Part shown: positions 35,801-42,392 of the stretch, piece by piece
Layout of the letters: every line of letters starts with the position of its first letter
Position numbering within the stretch: position 1 is the stretch's first letter
Assembly (NCBI RefSeq): GCF_001544695.2
Contig: NZ_FCOM02000013.1
Coordinates: forward strand, 1-64,000
Length of the DNA stretch: 64,000 nt
Direction: 5' to 3'
Source of the DNA: Caballeronia arvi
GTDB lineage: Bacteria; Pseudomonadota; Gammaproteobacteria; Burkholderiales; Burkholderiaceae
Program-made: the position numbers and the translations under genes
Notes under the pieces: generated by a model
The model's database searches: none
Told to the model about the DNA's origin: nothing
The model's input: the letters and a program-made list of their open reading frames with translations, nothing else

Positions 35801-37386
35801 TGCATCGTGCCGCCTTGATTCTGGATCGCGCCTGCGATGCTTTCGGTGAGCGCGCCGCCCGCAATGATCTGGCCATTGCGATTCGACAACGCGCTTGCGG
35901 TGATCGTCTGCGCACCGCCCGATTTCAATGCGCCATTGTCGTTCGTGAACGAGCCGGTAGCGTTTGCGTTGATTGCACCGCCCGCGGTCGTGGACGCGGT
36001 GGACAGGTTCACGTCGCCCGCGGTGGCTGTCAGTCCGAGATTGCCGTTCGCCGTGGTGGAACTGCCCGCCAGATTCACCGATGCGCCCTGCAAGACGGCA
36101 TTGCCGCCCGCCGCGTTGCGGCCCGTGGCGCTCAGCGCGCCGGATGCGATCAAATTCAGATCGCCGCCCGGCGCGATCGAGCCATCGGTGTTGACGCCCG
36201 CGCCGAGCGTGCCCGTCGATGCGACACTCCTGGCGTTGACGGTCGCGTTTTGCTGCGCGGCCAGCGTCCCGCTGTTGGTCAACGCGCCGCCCGTCGTCGC
36301 GATCACGTCGCGTTGCGCGTAGGTGACGCCGCTGTTATCGATGCCGCCGGCTGCCTGCGCGCTGATACTGCCGCGCGCGTTCGTCTGGCCCGCGAGCACG
36401 AGCTGACCGTTGGACTGGAGCGTCAAATCCCCGGCCTGCGCCGCGAGCACGCCGCGCGTACTCACACCAACGCCGTATTCGTTCGACGCGAGATAGATAC
36501 GGTTCGCATACATGCCGCCCAATGCGCTCACGTCGATGGCAAGCGACGGTGCCGCACCATTGCCTCCAATCGGCGTGGCTGCGAGCGTGTCGTGATCGAC
36601 CTGATTGGCGCCTGCGACGGCGCTCAGATTGTTGGCGTAGATGGCGGCATTGACCTGAATCGCACGCGCGAGCAGATCCACCTGATCGACGCTTGTCGCG
36701 TTGAGGCCTGCGCCTTGAACCGTGATGCTGCCGCCTGAAACATTGAAGCCGGCGAGGCTGCCGTTCGGCCCGAAGTTCGGCGTGCCGGTCGTGAGAATGG
36801 CGCGCGATGTATTGATGAAGCCGCCGCCATCGACCACGATGCCGTTCGGATTGGCCACGATGACTTCCGAGCGCGGACCCGCCACTTCCAGATAGCCGCG
36901 CAACTGCGACGGTGAATTCGACATCACCTGATTCACGATCACGCGCGCTTCCTGACCCGGCGTCAGGTTCGCGTTGCCGTTGATGTAACCGGCCTGTTGC
37001 GTCTGCGTGATGGTCGGCGAGTTGTTGAGGATCGCGCCCTTGCCCGGCACGTCGAACTGAGAGTAGGTGTTCATCGACACGCCCGCCGCGGAGGGCCTTG
37101 CAATATTCACCTGATTCAAGCCGTTCTGCGTCTGGATGACCTGCGCGCCCGATCCCGGCGCGGCGACGATCTGCGCCACGGCGAACGTCGAAGCGGTTCC
37201 GAACAACGACATGGCAGCCAATGCCATCGCCCGCACCACCGGCGTCATGATCGACGCCGTATGCGCGCACCGTGCAGCGCCTTCGCCCCGCGCCGCGCCG
37301 TTACCATGAGCCATTGCAAAATCGGCCACCGCGACGAACATGTGTCGCACGCGACTGAAGACCAATTTGTAGGAATACTTATTCAT
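26860..37386 (-). CDS. cdiA: Contact-dependent inhibition effector, filamentous hemagglutinin family (CdiA/BcpA type)
   Basis: A 3508-residue two-partner-secretion exoprotein. The start at ATG 37386 gives the extended signal peptide (MNKYSYKLVFSRVRHMFVAV) expected for this family; the 13 residues before it are dropped. The TPS/haemagglutination domain is at about residues 70-320 with VIVANPNGIVVDGGGF near 180. Residues about 330-1480 are filamentous repeats of the LxNxxGxI/AxNGxL type. A distinct region near 1500-1620 holds the Cys pair in GCTTTGNDDHANCSN, then RLGDGVYEQQLIRNQI near 1885 and hemagglutinin repeats to about 3150. The Ala/Gly-rich pretoxin ends in GADLYN near 3365, and the last ~143 residues are the variable toxin CT1 (ends PSVDYRVGNKTISKIRLK). 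The toxin activity is not recognised. It is delivered to neighbouring cells on contact and needs a CdiB transporter, which is absent here. Confidence 0.9.
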   Translation of the reverse strand: MNKYSYKLVFSRVRHMFVAVADFAMAHGNGAARGEGAARCAHTASIMTPVVRAMALAAMSLFGTASTFAVAQIVAAPGSGAQVIQTQNGLNQVNIARPSAAGVSMNTYSQFDVPGKGAILNNSPTITQTQQAGYINGNANLTPGQEARVIVNQVMSNSPSQLRGYLEVAGPRSEVIVANPNGIVVDGGGFINTSRAILTTGTPNFGPNGSLAGFNVSGGSITVQGAGLNATSVDQVDLLARAIQVNAAIYANNLSAVAGANQVDHDTLAATPIGGNGAAPSLAIDVSALGGMYANRIYLASNEYGVGVSTRGVLAAQAGDLTLQSNGQLVLAGQTNARGSISAQAAGGIDNSGVTYAQRDVIATTGGALTNSGTLAAQQNATVNARSVASTGTLGAGVNTDGSIAPGGDLNLIASGALSATGRNAAGGNAVLQGASVNLAGSSTTANGNLGLTATAGDVNLSTASTTAGGAINANATGSFTNDNGALKSGGAQTITASALSNRNGQIIAGGALTESIAGAIQNQGGTMQAAGALTTRAGSLDNSAGHLSSLNADGLSLTVTGLLNNGQGGTIGGNGSVIAQAGQLVNAGSITAVQDLVASTTQTLTNTGTLAANGNATASAGTTLANSGTLSAGRSATLKASTLDNSNGAITGDQLSVTATNFTNRNGRLTQTGAGATTLAISNTLDNASGTIATNAQDLTLAPAVLINDHGRITASGTGTLSIATNSLSNNGGTIATNGALAANVSGAASNQSGTLQAGSALSMRAGSLDNTGGSIAALGTGGVALTVAGLFNNGSGGTIGSNGNIVLQAGQLVNAGSITTVQSLIVAAVQSLFNSGTLASNGTTSVSAGTTLTNTNTIAGRQLAVSAFDLVNRGSITQAGTAATTFTVSGTLDNTSGTIQTNADDLTLAPAVLVNDRGTITSSGTGTLSVNSGSVSNNGGTIATNGALDMKSGALSNQGGTLSAQTSASLDVASLDNRAGYVGAQNVSVSDAGTLDNTGGTMQANGALDVSAQDVRNDGGSISNGGTGASTVQARGALSNTNNGVIGGNGDVSVSGASIDNSGGTFVAGGSIAAHSDSTFANRAGLVQGGGDASIAATGAIDNTGGQIEADGANSALSVSGASLDNSNGRIANSGAGAMNVSAGSIVNSNTNGVAGAGTIGGNGDVTLDAQALSNTNGAQVLAGHDLTLNIAQWADNTNGTLSGANNVTLNGPNAALVNASGSIHGNGAIGLNTASIDNANGRIGNDQGSGGSVSIATGTLANQNGAIGSDQDLSVRTNMLTGDGRIVAGRDGTVTIDGDYTLDGANLIQANHDLTLTTSGTFTNQGMLAAVNALNVNAYNVDNQAGADLNAATTTVNAANAISNEGRIEGDSVTTTSATLVNTATIIGNIVTLTGTQSIVNDGAAAVMAAASELNLYSRGDIGNTNGANIFSLVDIVIAGDATRDADGLLTNRANTVTNDQSTIEALSNIEVAANTLNNTRPAPAVETVETSVETKHETKRARYFGCTTTGNDDHANCSNADYNGPYQHPLDVTYSDSDVVSTASGPNAVDRVLVVNIAGTPTTIYYNTLTQNADGTISVSYWDAYDPHINYDPATEYPSTNDAHNGWQRVELARDTTTTTQEDRVVSGAQAQQAQLLAGGTMTLANVGTINNAYSAIAAGDAIQIGNAVQNGELDTSGNGSVGGTIVNNIGQTLYRYQRQDIESTYTWNEDPNRDVGPVTQPSIVLAPVAIGGTGGTIIANNLIDIRALDVNNVNVAAASSATGATGGTLGANAAMTSVAGASGANVNAAGGASVDGANGAATQAATGSGARIDAPQSVAGPTGALNIPLPTSGLYHYNTAPDAAYLIATDPRLTSYTSFISSDYMLKALDLDPSKVIKRLGDGVYEQQLIRNQITQLTGRVYLQGYTSNEDEYRALMTNGVNVAKAFGLVPGMALTAAQMDALTSDIVWLVEQTVTLPDGSVQHALAPVVYLAHAHANDLQPTGALIAADDVEIHTTGSVSNSGVINGGTKTVISATDILNRGGTIGSSSANGTTVISATNDITNASGRITGNRVAVLAGHDVVNTTLVDAVGVSSAAGDSRVQQTLIGAQGTIDSTGDMLIAAGHDLTVHGATISAGGKAQITAGHDVLVDTVQSETSQSVTKNADHHWEAHSTINETSGISAGGSLSMQSGNDMTFKGAKVSAGGDLSAVAGGNLTATTVTDSQKLDNVATDDRVKRIEHYYDEQAQGTTFSAGGKGTLAALSTDESKGNVTLTGSTLSTDKGAASIAATGDVTLNEAREEHDSFSYVHSERGSFVSKTTEDDSVDIKSNDAKGSLVSGNTVAIIAGKDITVQGSDVVATHDMSIAALGNVNITAAQNQYRDVEQHEVKTSGISGSGGIGVSIGSSEQKAAYDSSAVTESQSRSTIGSVQGNVSIKAGKDLHIGGSDIVAGRAPDDIAGAGGNIALKGQNVTIDPGRDNANSHEHQEASSSGVAIGIAGTPFDTARNVKAASASGNGYQRAKGIGNELAASPLDTPSVTATFSHSSSSATIDASSLTNSGSTIRGAGNVSVTATGGALMDANGHPLDGDITVTGSTITAGGTAKLDANRNVTLQASTDQMQQSNQSESSSSSLQIASPSLGDVSRWVNGGPNSSGVSSSPYNAASGHSNANGSSSTQTASVVTGNNVTLVSHTGDINVIGSGIVGTQGVDLLANQGSINVLAGIETSTSHLDESRHQFGDLGSNGVGTGFSQGVSNSHRTQDDAAQTQSTIRSQIVSGNGSVTAVAKNDINVQGADLVASKDLTLMGRNVNLDAGADATQSQMSQSSSQYGVTFALGGVAGDTVATVNRNVTAASQTHDKRLAALEVAQAGLAGYGASAAAASGNAPLIKATVSVGGGSSQSEAQSDAVAHAGSTLTGKNVTIVAAGSGAKDAAGYASDGDINSRGTTISGENVTMMAARDVNLLSAQDMSRQSGSNSSSNASIGVGLGLGGQQNGFTLELAASGTKGHMNGNGVTHVDTQVNASDALTIASGRDTNLIGAEAAGRTVNVDVGRNLTITSPQDTNAYDSQQKSAGMQASICVPPFCVGQTVSGGASVSETKIDANYESVNRQSGLFAGEGGFNVNVREHTQLDGGAIASTAAAQRNTLSTGTFGFSDVQNHADYSGSSIGFSASTTMDKGASAFPGIAGIGPTGFGVAGTSGSASGTTHAVVSAGTITVRDDALTGHDSTAGLSRDAANANGSVLNSFDAQKVADDMAVQQAAVQVGMTVAGDVADSLAKGNPSLWGTDGAGRIALHGAVAAAGAALGGGNVAGAIGGTIAGDLASGALNTAMGAGAGATLAGNVAAGAAGAAVGGLIGGAGGAMSGANGALGADLYNNQGHRDKPDERPGHENTAGNDVTDTHLNILPTAGGAMSKDAQPDTFTVGGGVALPATGLPTDWESVTKGFSTPNAAIGLTREEFERNLLNSGFTATPLGGENDITLYRNGDVQYTVRNNASSTGGPSVDYRVGNKTISKIRLK
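27300..28090 (-). repeat. Direct repeat copy A, 3' part of intact cdiA
   Basis: Parent copy of the repeat at 24054-24813, covering the coding sequence from about NVNVREHTQLDGG to the ADLYN boundary. It is full length and in frame, so this is the functional copy. Confidence 0.8.
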
Positions 37387-37621
37387 TTGGTTATTTTTTG
37401 TTGTTTTCACAGAAGGCGACCACACCCGGGCCGCGAAGCCGGGGACTTATACCCGAGTCGAGACCCCGCGAAAATAGGAGCAAGTGGAATATGGCGCGGG
37501 TTTGATGCCGGACAAAAATCCGCCCCGTCCCGAACACAGGCAGCGCGCGGCGTCAAACGCCTGTCAACCGCCGGCGTCGTGTTTAAATAGCGCATCCGCT
37601 GCGCCCCATCACGAGCCCAAC

Positions 37622-38482
37622 GTGCCCACCTTCGATCAACTCGCCGCGACCATCCGCGACCGCTTCCCCGACCTGAGCCCGCAATTCCAGGCGGGTGCCG
37701 CATTCCTGCTCGACTATCCCGACGAAGTCGCCGTCCTCTCGATGCGCAAGGTCGCCGAGCGCGCAAAAGTCCAGCCCGCCGCGATGGTCCGCCTATCGCA
37801 GCAGCTCGGTTTTCCCGGCTGGAACGAGTTGCGCGAGATCTTCGTGAGCCGCGTGCGCACGCGCCCCGAACCGCTGACTGCCCGCGCGCGCTCGCTCGTC
37901 AAAAGCGGCGCCGACAATCACCTCAGCCGCGATCTCGCCCAGGCCCAGGCGCACAACCTCGAGCTGACGCTCGCGCAAAACGCCGAAAACGTCGTCGAAG
38001 CGGCGAAGACATTGAAGAAGGCGCCGCACGTGCATGTCGCGGGCTTTCGCTCGTGCTATCCGGTCGCGTTTGGTCTGTTGTACGGCTATCGGCTGTTTCG
38101 TCCGTCCGTCAGCCTGATCTCGGGCGAAGCCGGCACGCTCGAAATGCAGTTGCGCGGCATCGAAAAGCGGCACGCGGCGGTCGTCGTCAGCTTCGCGCCG
38201 TATTCCGTCGAAGCGGTGCGCGTCGCGCAGGCGGCGATCGAGCGCGGCGCGAAACTCATTGCGCTCACCGACAGCGCCGTGTCGCCCATCGCGTTGAATG
38301 CGGATCACACGCTGATCTTCTCGCACGAATCGCCGTCGTTCTTTCCGTCGCTCGTCGCGGCATCGGCGCTCGCCGAAATGCTGGTCGCGCAACTGCTCGC
38401 GCTCGAAGGCAAGGACGCAATCGCCAATCTCGAACAGGCCGAAGCCGCGCTCCACTCGCAAGGCGCCTACGCGGCAAGCTAG
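37622..38482 (+). CDS. MurR/RpiR family transcriptional regulator (HTH-SIS)
   Basis: N-terminal RpiR helix-turn-helix at residues about 5-80 (DQLAATIRDRFPDLSPQFQA, then MRKVAERAKVQPAAMVRLSQ) and a C-terminal SIS sugar-isomerase domain at about 120-260 (VHVAGFRSCYPVAFGLLYGY, VVVSFAPYSVEAVRVAQAA). SIS domains in this family usually bind phosphosugars, but several beta-proteobacterial members control amino acid catabolism. GTG 37622 best matches family N-termini; the frame is open to a GTG at 37484 with AGGAG too close to it. It lies 135 bp upstream of the aminotransferase gene, and CAACATATG repeats at that promoter and at gltI are candidate binding sites. Confidence 0.85.
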   Translation: MPTFDQLAATIRDRFPDLSPQFQAGAAFLLDYPDEVAVLSMRKVAERAKVQPAAMVRLSQQLGFPGWNELREIFVSRVRTRPEPLTARARSLVKSGADNHLSRDLAQAQAHNLELTLAQNAENVVEAAKTLKKAPHVHVAGFRSCYPVAFGLLYGYRLFRPSVSLISGEAGTLEMQLRGIEKRHAAVVVSFAPYSVEAVRVAQAAIERGAKLIALTDSAVSPIALNADHTLIFSHESPSFFPSLVAASALAEMLVAQLLALEGKDAIANLEQAEAALHSQGAYAAS

Positions 38483-38546
38483 CCGATCCCCGCGTTTGCC
38501 GCGCGCAGCATCGCGGCTGCGCGTGCGTTGTGATGCACGCGCCATT

Positions 38547-38560
38547 GACAACATATGTTG
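38547..38560. promoter_or_regulatory. 14-bp perfect palindrome upstream of the aminotransferase gene
   Basis: ACAACATATGTTGT is an exact dyad 58 bp before the aminotransferase ATG. The half-site CAACATATG recurs twice upstream of the gltI-like gene, and the neighbouring GAATGATACAT is also shared. This suggests one regulator, probably the RpiR protein encoded next door, controls both promoters. Confidence 0.6.
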
Positions 38561-38617
38561 TTATTGAGCTAGAATGATACATCGCGTGTTGTGCACGCAC
38601 TTACAAGGCAAGGCACC

Positions 38618-39949
38618 ATGACCACGGTATTTCATCGCGCGCCCCGCGCCAGGCTTCCCGTCGCTGTGCGCGGCGACGGCATCGAGATCGTCGATTCGGA
38701 CGGCAAGCGCTATATCGACGCGTGCGGCGGCGCGGCGGTCTCGTGTCTCGGCCACAGCCATCCGCGCGTGATCGAAGCCATCCAGCGCCAGGTGCAGCAA
38801 TTGCCCTACGCGCATACGTCGTTCTTCACGACCGAACCCGCCGAAGCACTCGCTGACTTTCTCGTCGACAACGCGCCCAAAAATCTCGGTCACGTGTATT
38901 TCGTCTCCGGCGGCTCGGAAGCGATGGAAGCGGCGCTGAAGCTCGCGCGCCAGTATTTCGTCGAGAAGGGCGAGCGCGAGCGGCGACATTTCATCGCGCG
39001 GCGACAGAGCTATCACGGCAATACGCTCGGCGCGCTCGCGATCGGCGGCAACGCGTGGCGCCGCGAGCCGTTCCTGCCTATCCTCATCGAAGCGCATCAC
39101 GTCACGCCCTGCTTCGCGTATCGCGAACAGCAGGCGGGCGAAAGCGACGAAGCCTTCGCGCAGCGTCTCGCCGACGAACTCGAAGCGAAGATTCTCGAAC
39201 TCGGGCCGGAGTCGGTGGCGGCATTCGTCGCGGAGACGGTCGTCGGTGCGACGGCGGGCGCGGTGCCGCCGGTGCGCGAGTACTTCCGCAAGATCCGCGC
39301 GGTCTGCGACAAATACGGCGTGCTGCTGATTCTCGACGAAGTGATGTCGGGCATGGGCCGCACCGGATATCTCTTCGCGTGCGAGGAAGACGGCGTCGAA
39401 CCCGACATTCTCGCGATCGCGAAAGGACTCGGCGCGGGCTATCAGCCGATCGGCGCGACGCTCGTCTCCAACGAGATCTTCGATACGATCGTCGGCGGCT
39501 CGGGATTCTTTCAGCACGGTCATACCTATATCGGTCACGCGACGGCGTGCGCGGCGGCGCTCGAAGTGCAGAAGGTCATCGCGGAAGACAGGCTGCTCGA
39601 CAACGTGAAGGCCCGTGGCGAGCAACTGCGCACGCTGTTGCGCGAGCGCCATGCGAATCACCCGTTCATCGGCGACGTGCGCGGGCGCGGCCTCTTCACC
39701 GGCGTCGAGCTCGTGCAGGATCGCGCGAGCAAGGCGCCGTTCGATCCGAAGCACAAGCTGCACGCGCTCATCAAGAGCGAGGCGATGAAGCGCGGCCTCA
39801 TGGTCTATCCGATGGGCGGCACCGTCGATGGCCGGATCGGCGATCACGTGCTCATCGCGCCGCCGTTCATCACGACGGCCGCGCAGATCGAAACCATCGT
39901 CGAGCGGCTTTCCGATGCGATCGACGGCGCGCTTGCCTCCATCAAGTGA
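38618..39949 (+). CDS. Class III (PLP) aminotransferase, aspartate aminotransferase family
   Basis: A 443-residue fold-type I enzyme. VYFVSGGSEAMEAALKLARQ is the phosphate loop, LLILDEVMSGMGRTGYLFAC contains the Asp that contacts the PLP ring, DILAIAKGLGAGYQPIGATL has the Schiff-base lysine, and HGHTYIGHATACAAAL the domain-closing region. The subgroup with FFQHGHTYIGHATACAAAL acts on omega-amino acids, taurine, diamines or similar substrates rather than N-acetylornithine. ATG 38618 has an AAGG-containing ribosome-binding site. It is followed 8 bp later by the carboxymuconolactone decarboxylase-like gene, so they form an operon. The binding protein encoded downstream on the other strand is likely its substrate supplier. 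Confidence 0.88.
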   Translation: MTTVFHRAPRARLPVAVRGDGIEIVDSDGKRYIDACGGAAVSCLGHSHPRVIEAIQRQVQQLPYAHTSFFTTEPAEALADFLVDNAPKNLGHVYFVSGGSEAMEAALKLARQYFVEKGERERRHFIARRQSYHGNTLGALAIGGNAWRREPFLPILIEAHHVTPCFAYREQQAGESDEAFAQRLADELEAKILELGPESVAAFVAETVVGATAGAVPPVREYFRKIRAVCDKYGVLLILDEVMSGMGRTGYLFACEEDGVEPDILAIAKGLGAGYQPIGATLVSNEIFDTIVGGSGFFQHGHTYIGHATACAAALEVQKVIAEDRLLDNVKARGEQLRTLLRERHANHPFIGDVRGRGLFTGVELVQDRASKAPFDPKHKLHALIKSEAMKRGLMVYPMGGTVDGRIGDHVLIAPPFITTAAQIETIVERLSDAIDGALASIK

Positions 39950-39957
39950 GAACGACC

Positions 39958-40512
39958 ATGAACAAGCGACTTCCCGACTTCGACACTGCCACCGCATCCG
40001 ACGAACAGAAAGCCGTGCTGCAGGACATCCTGAGCGGACCGCGTGGCAATCTGAACGGTCCGTTTCTCGGCTGGATCTTCAGCCCGGAGCTCGCGCAGAA
40101 CGCGCAAAAGCTGGGCGCATTCTGCCGCTACAAGACGGGCCTGCCGCTGCGCCTTTCGGAACTCGCGATTCTGGTGACCGCGGCGCGCTGGCGCTCGCAG
40201 GCGGAATGGCACATCCATCATCCGATCGCGCTCGACGCCGGCCTGCCCGCCGAACTCGCCGAAGCGCTGCGCACCGGCCAGACGCCCGTTTTCGCCGATG
40301 CCGATGACAAGCTCATCCACGATTTCGCGACCGAGCTCTATGAAACGAAGCGCGTGAGCGACGCGACCTACGACGCCGCCGTCGCACGTTTCGGTCATAC
40401 GGTGGTGGTGAATCTCGTCGGGCTGCTCGGCTATTACGCGCTCGTCGCGATGACGCTCAACACATTCGGCATGCGCGCCGAAGGGCAAACGAGCTTGCCC
40501 TTCGCGGAATGA
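39958..40512 (+). CDS. Carboxymuconolactone decarboxylase family protein
   Basis: A 184-residue all-helical protein of the CMD/AhpD-like superfamily. LRLSELAILVTAARWRSQAE and WHIHHPIALDAGLPAELAEA form the central helical pair, and VARFGHTVVVNLVGLLGYYA the final one. The CxxC redox motif of AhpD is missing, so this is the non-peroxidase branch, which often accompanies oxidoreductases or decarboxylation steps and whose reaction is rarely known. It begins 8 bp after the aminotransferase stop and is convergent with the GltI-like gene, 7 bp away. A detoxifying or ring-modifying step after transamination is a guess. Confidence 0.8.
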   Translation: MNKRLPDFDTATASDEQKAVLQDILSGPRGNLNGPFLGWIFSPELAQNAQKLGAFCRYKTGLPLRLSELAILVTAARWRSQAEWHIHHPIALDAGLPAELAEALRTGQTPVFADADDKLIHDFATELYETKRVSDATYDAAVARFGHTVVVNLVGLLGYYALVAMTLNTFGMRAEGQTSLPFAE

Positions 40513-40519
40513 ACGATCG

Positions 40520-41425
40520 TTATTCGAACGCCTTGTCGTTCGGCTCGGCGTAGAGCTTCTGCATCTGTTCGCTCATCGGGAAATCGAAGTTGATGTTCTT
40601 CGGCGGCACGGGTTTCATGAACCACTTGTCGTACATGGTCTTGATCTCGGAGCTTTTCATGACCTGGCTCATCGCGTCGTCGACGAGCTTCTTGAACTCG
40701 GGATCGTCCTTGCGCATCATGAAGCCGTACGCCTCCGACGACTGCGGCGTGCCGACGAGCACCCAGTCCGAAGGCTTCGCCGTCAGCGAGCGCGTGCCGG
40801 CGAGCAGCACGTCGTCCATCATGTAGGCGACGGCGCGCCCGGTCTCGAGCGTCGCGCGCCCTTCCCCGTAGTCCTTCGCGCTGATGATGCTCATGTTCAT
40901 CTTCTTCTCTTCGTTCATCTTGCGAAGAATGCGCTCGGACGTCGTGCCCTGATTCGTCACGACGGTCTTGCCCGCGAGATCGGGAAAGTCCTTGATGCCG
41001 GAATCCTTCTTCGTGAGCAGACGCGTCGTCGCGACGAAGAACGTATCAGAGAAGGCGACCTGGTTCTGCCGCGACGTGAGATTGGTCGTCACGCCGCATT
41101 CGAGATCGACCGTGCCGTTCTGCACGAGCGAAATGCGATTCTGCGACGTCACCGGAATGAAGCGCACGCGTAAATCGGGGTGTTTCGTTTTCGCCTTGAC
41201 CGCGTCGATCACCTTGTTGCACAAATCCTGCGAAAAGCCGATGACATTGTTGTTCGCATCGACATAAGAGAACGGCACGGACGTCTCGCGATGGCCGATC
41301 GCGATCAGATTGACACTCTGAACCTTGGCGAGCGTAGCCTGACCGTCCTGGCCGTAGCTCGCGCCCGTGACGAGCGAAAGCGCGGCGAACGCGACAGCGG
41401 ATGCGACGAGCGGCGTGGATTTCAT
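40520..41425 (-). CDS. Glutamate/aspartate-type ABC transporter substrate-binding protein (GltI-like)
   Basis: A 301-residue periplasmic protein with a signal peptide (MKSTPLVASAVAFAALSLVT, cleaved around SYGQ). The mature chain matches GltI: IAIGHRETSVPFSYVDANNN, then GFSQDLCNKVIDAVKAKT, VDLECGVTTNLTSRQNQVAF and GKTVVTNQGTTSERILRKMN. The family binds acidic amino acids and works with GltJKL permease/ATPase. No permease genes adjoin it, so it must use a system encoded elsewhere. The promoter region carries two inverted CAACATATGTAT elements, linking it to the divergent aminotransferase operon nearby. Confidence 0.9.
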   Translation of the reverse strand: MKSTPLVASAVAFAALSLVTGASYGQDGQATLAKVQSVNLIAIGHRETSVPFSYVDANNNVIGFSQDLCNKVIDAVKAKTKHPDLRVRFIPVTSQNRISLVQNGTVDLECGVTTNLTSRQNQVAFSDTFFVATTRLLTKKDSGIKDFPDLAGKTVVTNQGTTSERILRKMNEEKKMNMSIISAKDYGEGRATLETGRAVAYMMDDVLLAGTRSLTAKPSDWVLVGTPQSSEAYGFMMRKDDPEFKKLVDDAMSQVMKSSEIKTMYDKWFMKPVPPKNINFDFPMSEQMQKLYAEPNDKAFE

Positions 41426-41450
41426 GGCGTTCTCTTTTCAGGATGGAATG

Positions 41451-41492
41451 ATACATATGTTGCCATCGACAAAATTAACGCAACATATGTAT
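41451..41492. promoter_or_regulatory. Inverted pair of CAACATATG elements upstream of the gltI-like gene
   Basis: ATACATATGTTGC (41451-41463) and GCAACATATGTAT (41480-41492) are exact inverted copies 16 bp apart. They lie 26-67 bp upstream of the start codon, where promoter occlusion would be expected. The same half-site makes the palindrome at 38547-38560. Confidence 0.65.
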
Positions 41493-41616
41493 TCACCCTT
41501 AGCCGCGTCCTGAGACCGCATCGCTGCGAGTTTTGCTTACAAATGTCACAGCAGTCGCGTACACCGCTCGCGTTGCGCGGCGTTATAGCTGGCAGGCATC
41601 CACAGGAGTCGCTGCC

Positions 41617-42294
41617 ATGACCGCCGCAACCGAGATTCAAACGAAGCCGTCCCGCATTCACCCGCTCGTCGCGGCCGCCGCCGTGTCGGTCATCCTCGCG
41701 TGCGGCACGGGCATCGCGGCGATGACGGGCCTGCTGCCATCGTCGAAGGCGACGGCAACCGCCGTGACGGCCTCGCCGCTCGTCGATGCGCAAACGGCCA
41801 AGCCCGCGACCGAGCCTGCTGCGAAGCCCGTGACGCAATCCGCGCCGCAACAGCCCGCTTCGCTGCCGCGCGCCGTGCGCGGACATCATCCGACGCCGGT
41901 TCATCGTCCCGCGCCCGAACAGTCGAGCGCTTCCTACGCACCGGCCGCCGCGCCTGCCTACGATCCGTACGCTGGCGAAGTGACCGCCGTGAACGCCGTG
42001 CAGACCGCGCAGCCGACGACCGGCCTCGGAGCGGTCGGTGGCGCGGTGGTCGGCGGGCTCGCGGGCACGCAGATCGGCAATGGCCGAGGACGCACGGCGG
42101 CGACGATCATCGGCGCGATCGGCGGCGGGCTGGCGGGCAATCAGATCGAGCACGCGGTTCACAAGGCGACGACGTATCAGGTGCAGGTCCGCATGAACGA
42201 CGGCAGCGTGCGCAGCTTCAACTACGAGGCTGCGCCTGGCGTGGCGGTCGGCCAGAAGGTGCATGTGTCCGGCGAGACGCTGACGCCTGCGTGA
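41617..42294 (+). CDS. Glycine-zipper 2TM domain protein (SlyB/Rick_17kDa type)
   Basis: A 225-residue envelope protein. A membrane segment lies near residues 16-37 (VAAAAVSVILACGTGIAAMT), followed by a long Pro/Ala-rich disordered linker. A glycine zipper then spans about residues 130-175 (GLGAVGGAVVGGLAGTQIGN, IIGAIGGGLAGNQIEHAV), and the C-terminal domain is YQVQVRMNDGSVRSFNYEAA. The family sits in or spans the cell envelope and is linked to membrane integrity under stress. CAGGAG eight bases before ATG 41617 sets the start. Confidence 0.85.
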   Translation: MTAATEIQTKPSRIHPLVAAAAVSVILACGTGIAAMTGLLPSSKATATAVTASPLVDAQTAKPATEPAAKPVTQSAPQQPASLPRAVRGHHPTPVHRPAPEQSSASYAPAAAPAYDPYAGEVTAVNAVQTAQPTTGLGAVGGAVVGGLAGTQIGNGRGRTAATIIGAIGGGLAGNQIEHAVHKATTYQVQVRMNDGSVRSFNYEAAPGVAVGQKVHVSGETLTPA

Positions 42295-42392
42295 AAAAAG
42301 CGGTCGCAAGCCTTAAGACGCACCTAATTTTCCAGTGCGATGATGCTTTCAACGTTCAACGCATCGAGTCCGCATTTTTCGGGAGCACTGTC

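Noticed and set aside
33442..36738. A 1098-codon open frame on the plus strand
   Set aside because: Also antisense to cdiA repeats, with composition of a shadow frame (Arg/Ala/Val) and no motif.
38561..39997. A 478-codon minus-strand frame
   Set aside because: Antisense to the aminotransferase gene with PLP motifs on the other strand; Arg/Asp-rich shadow.
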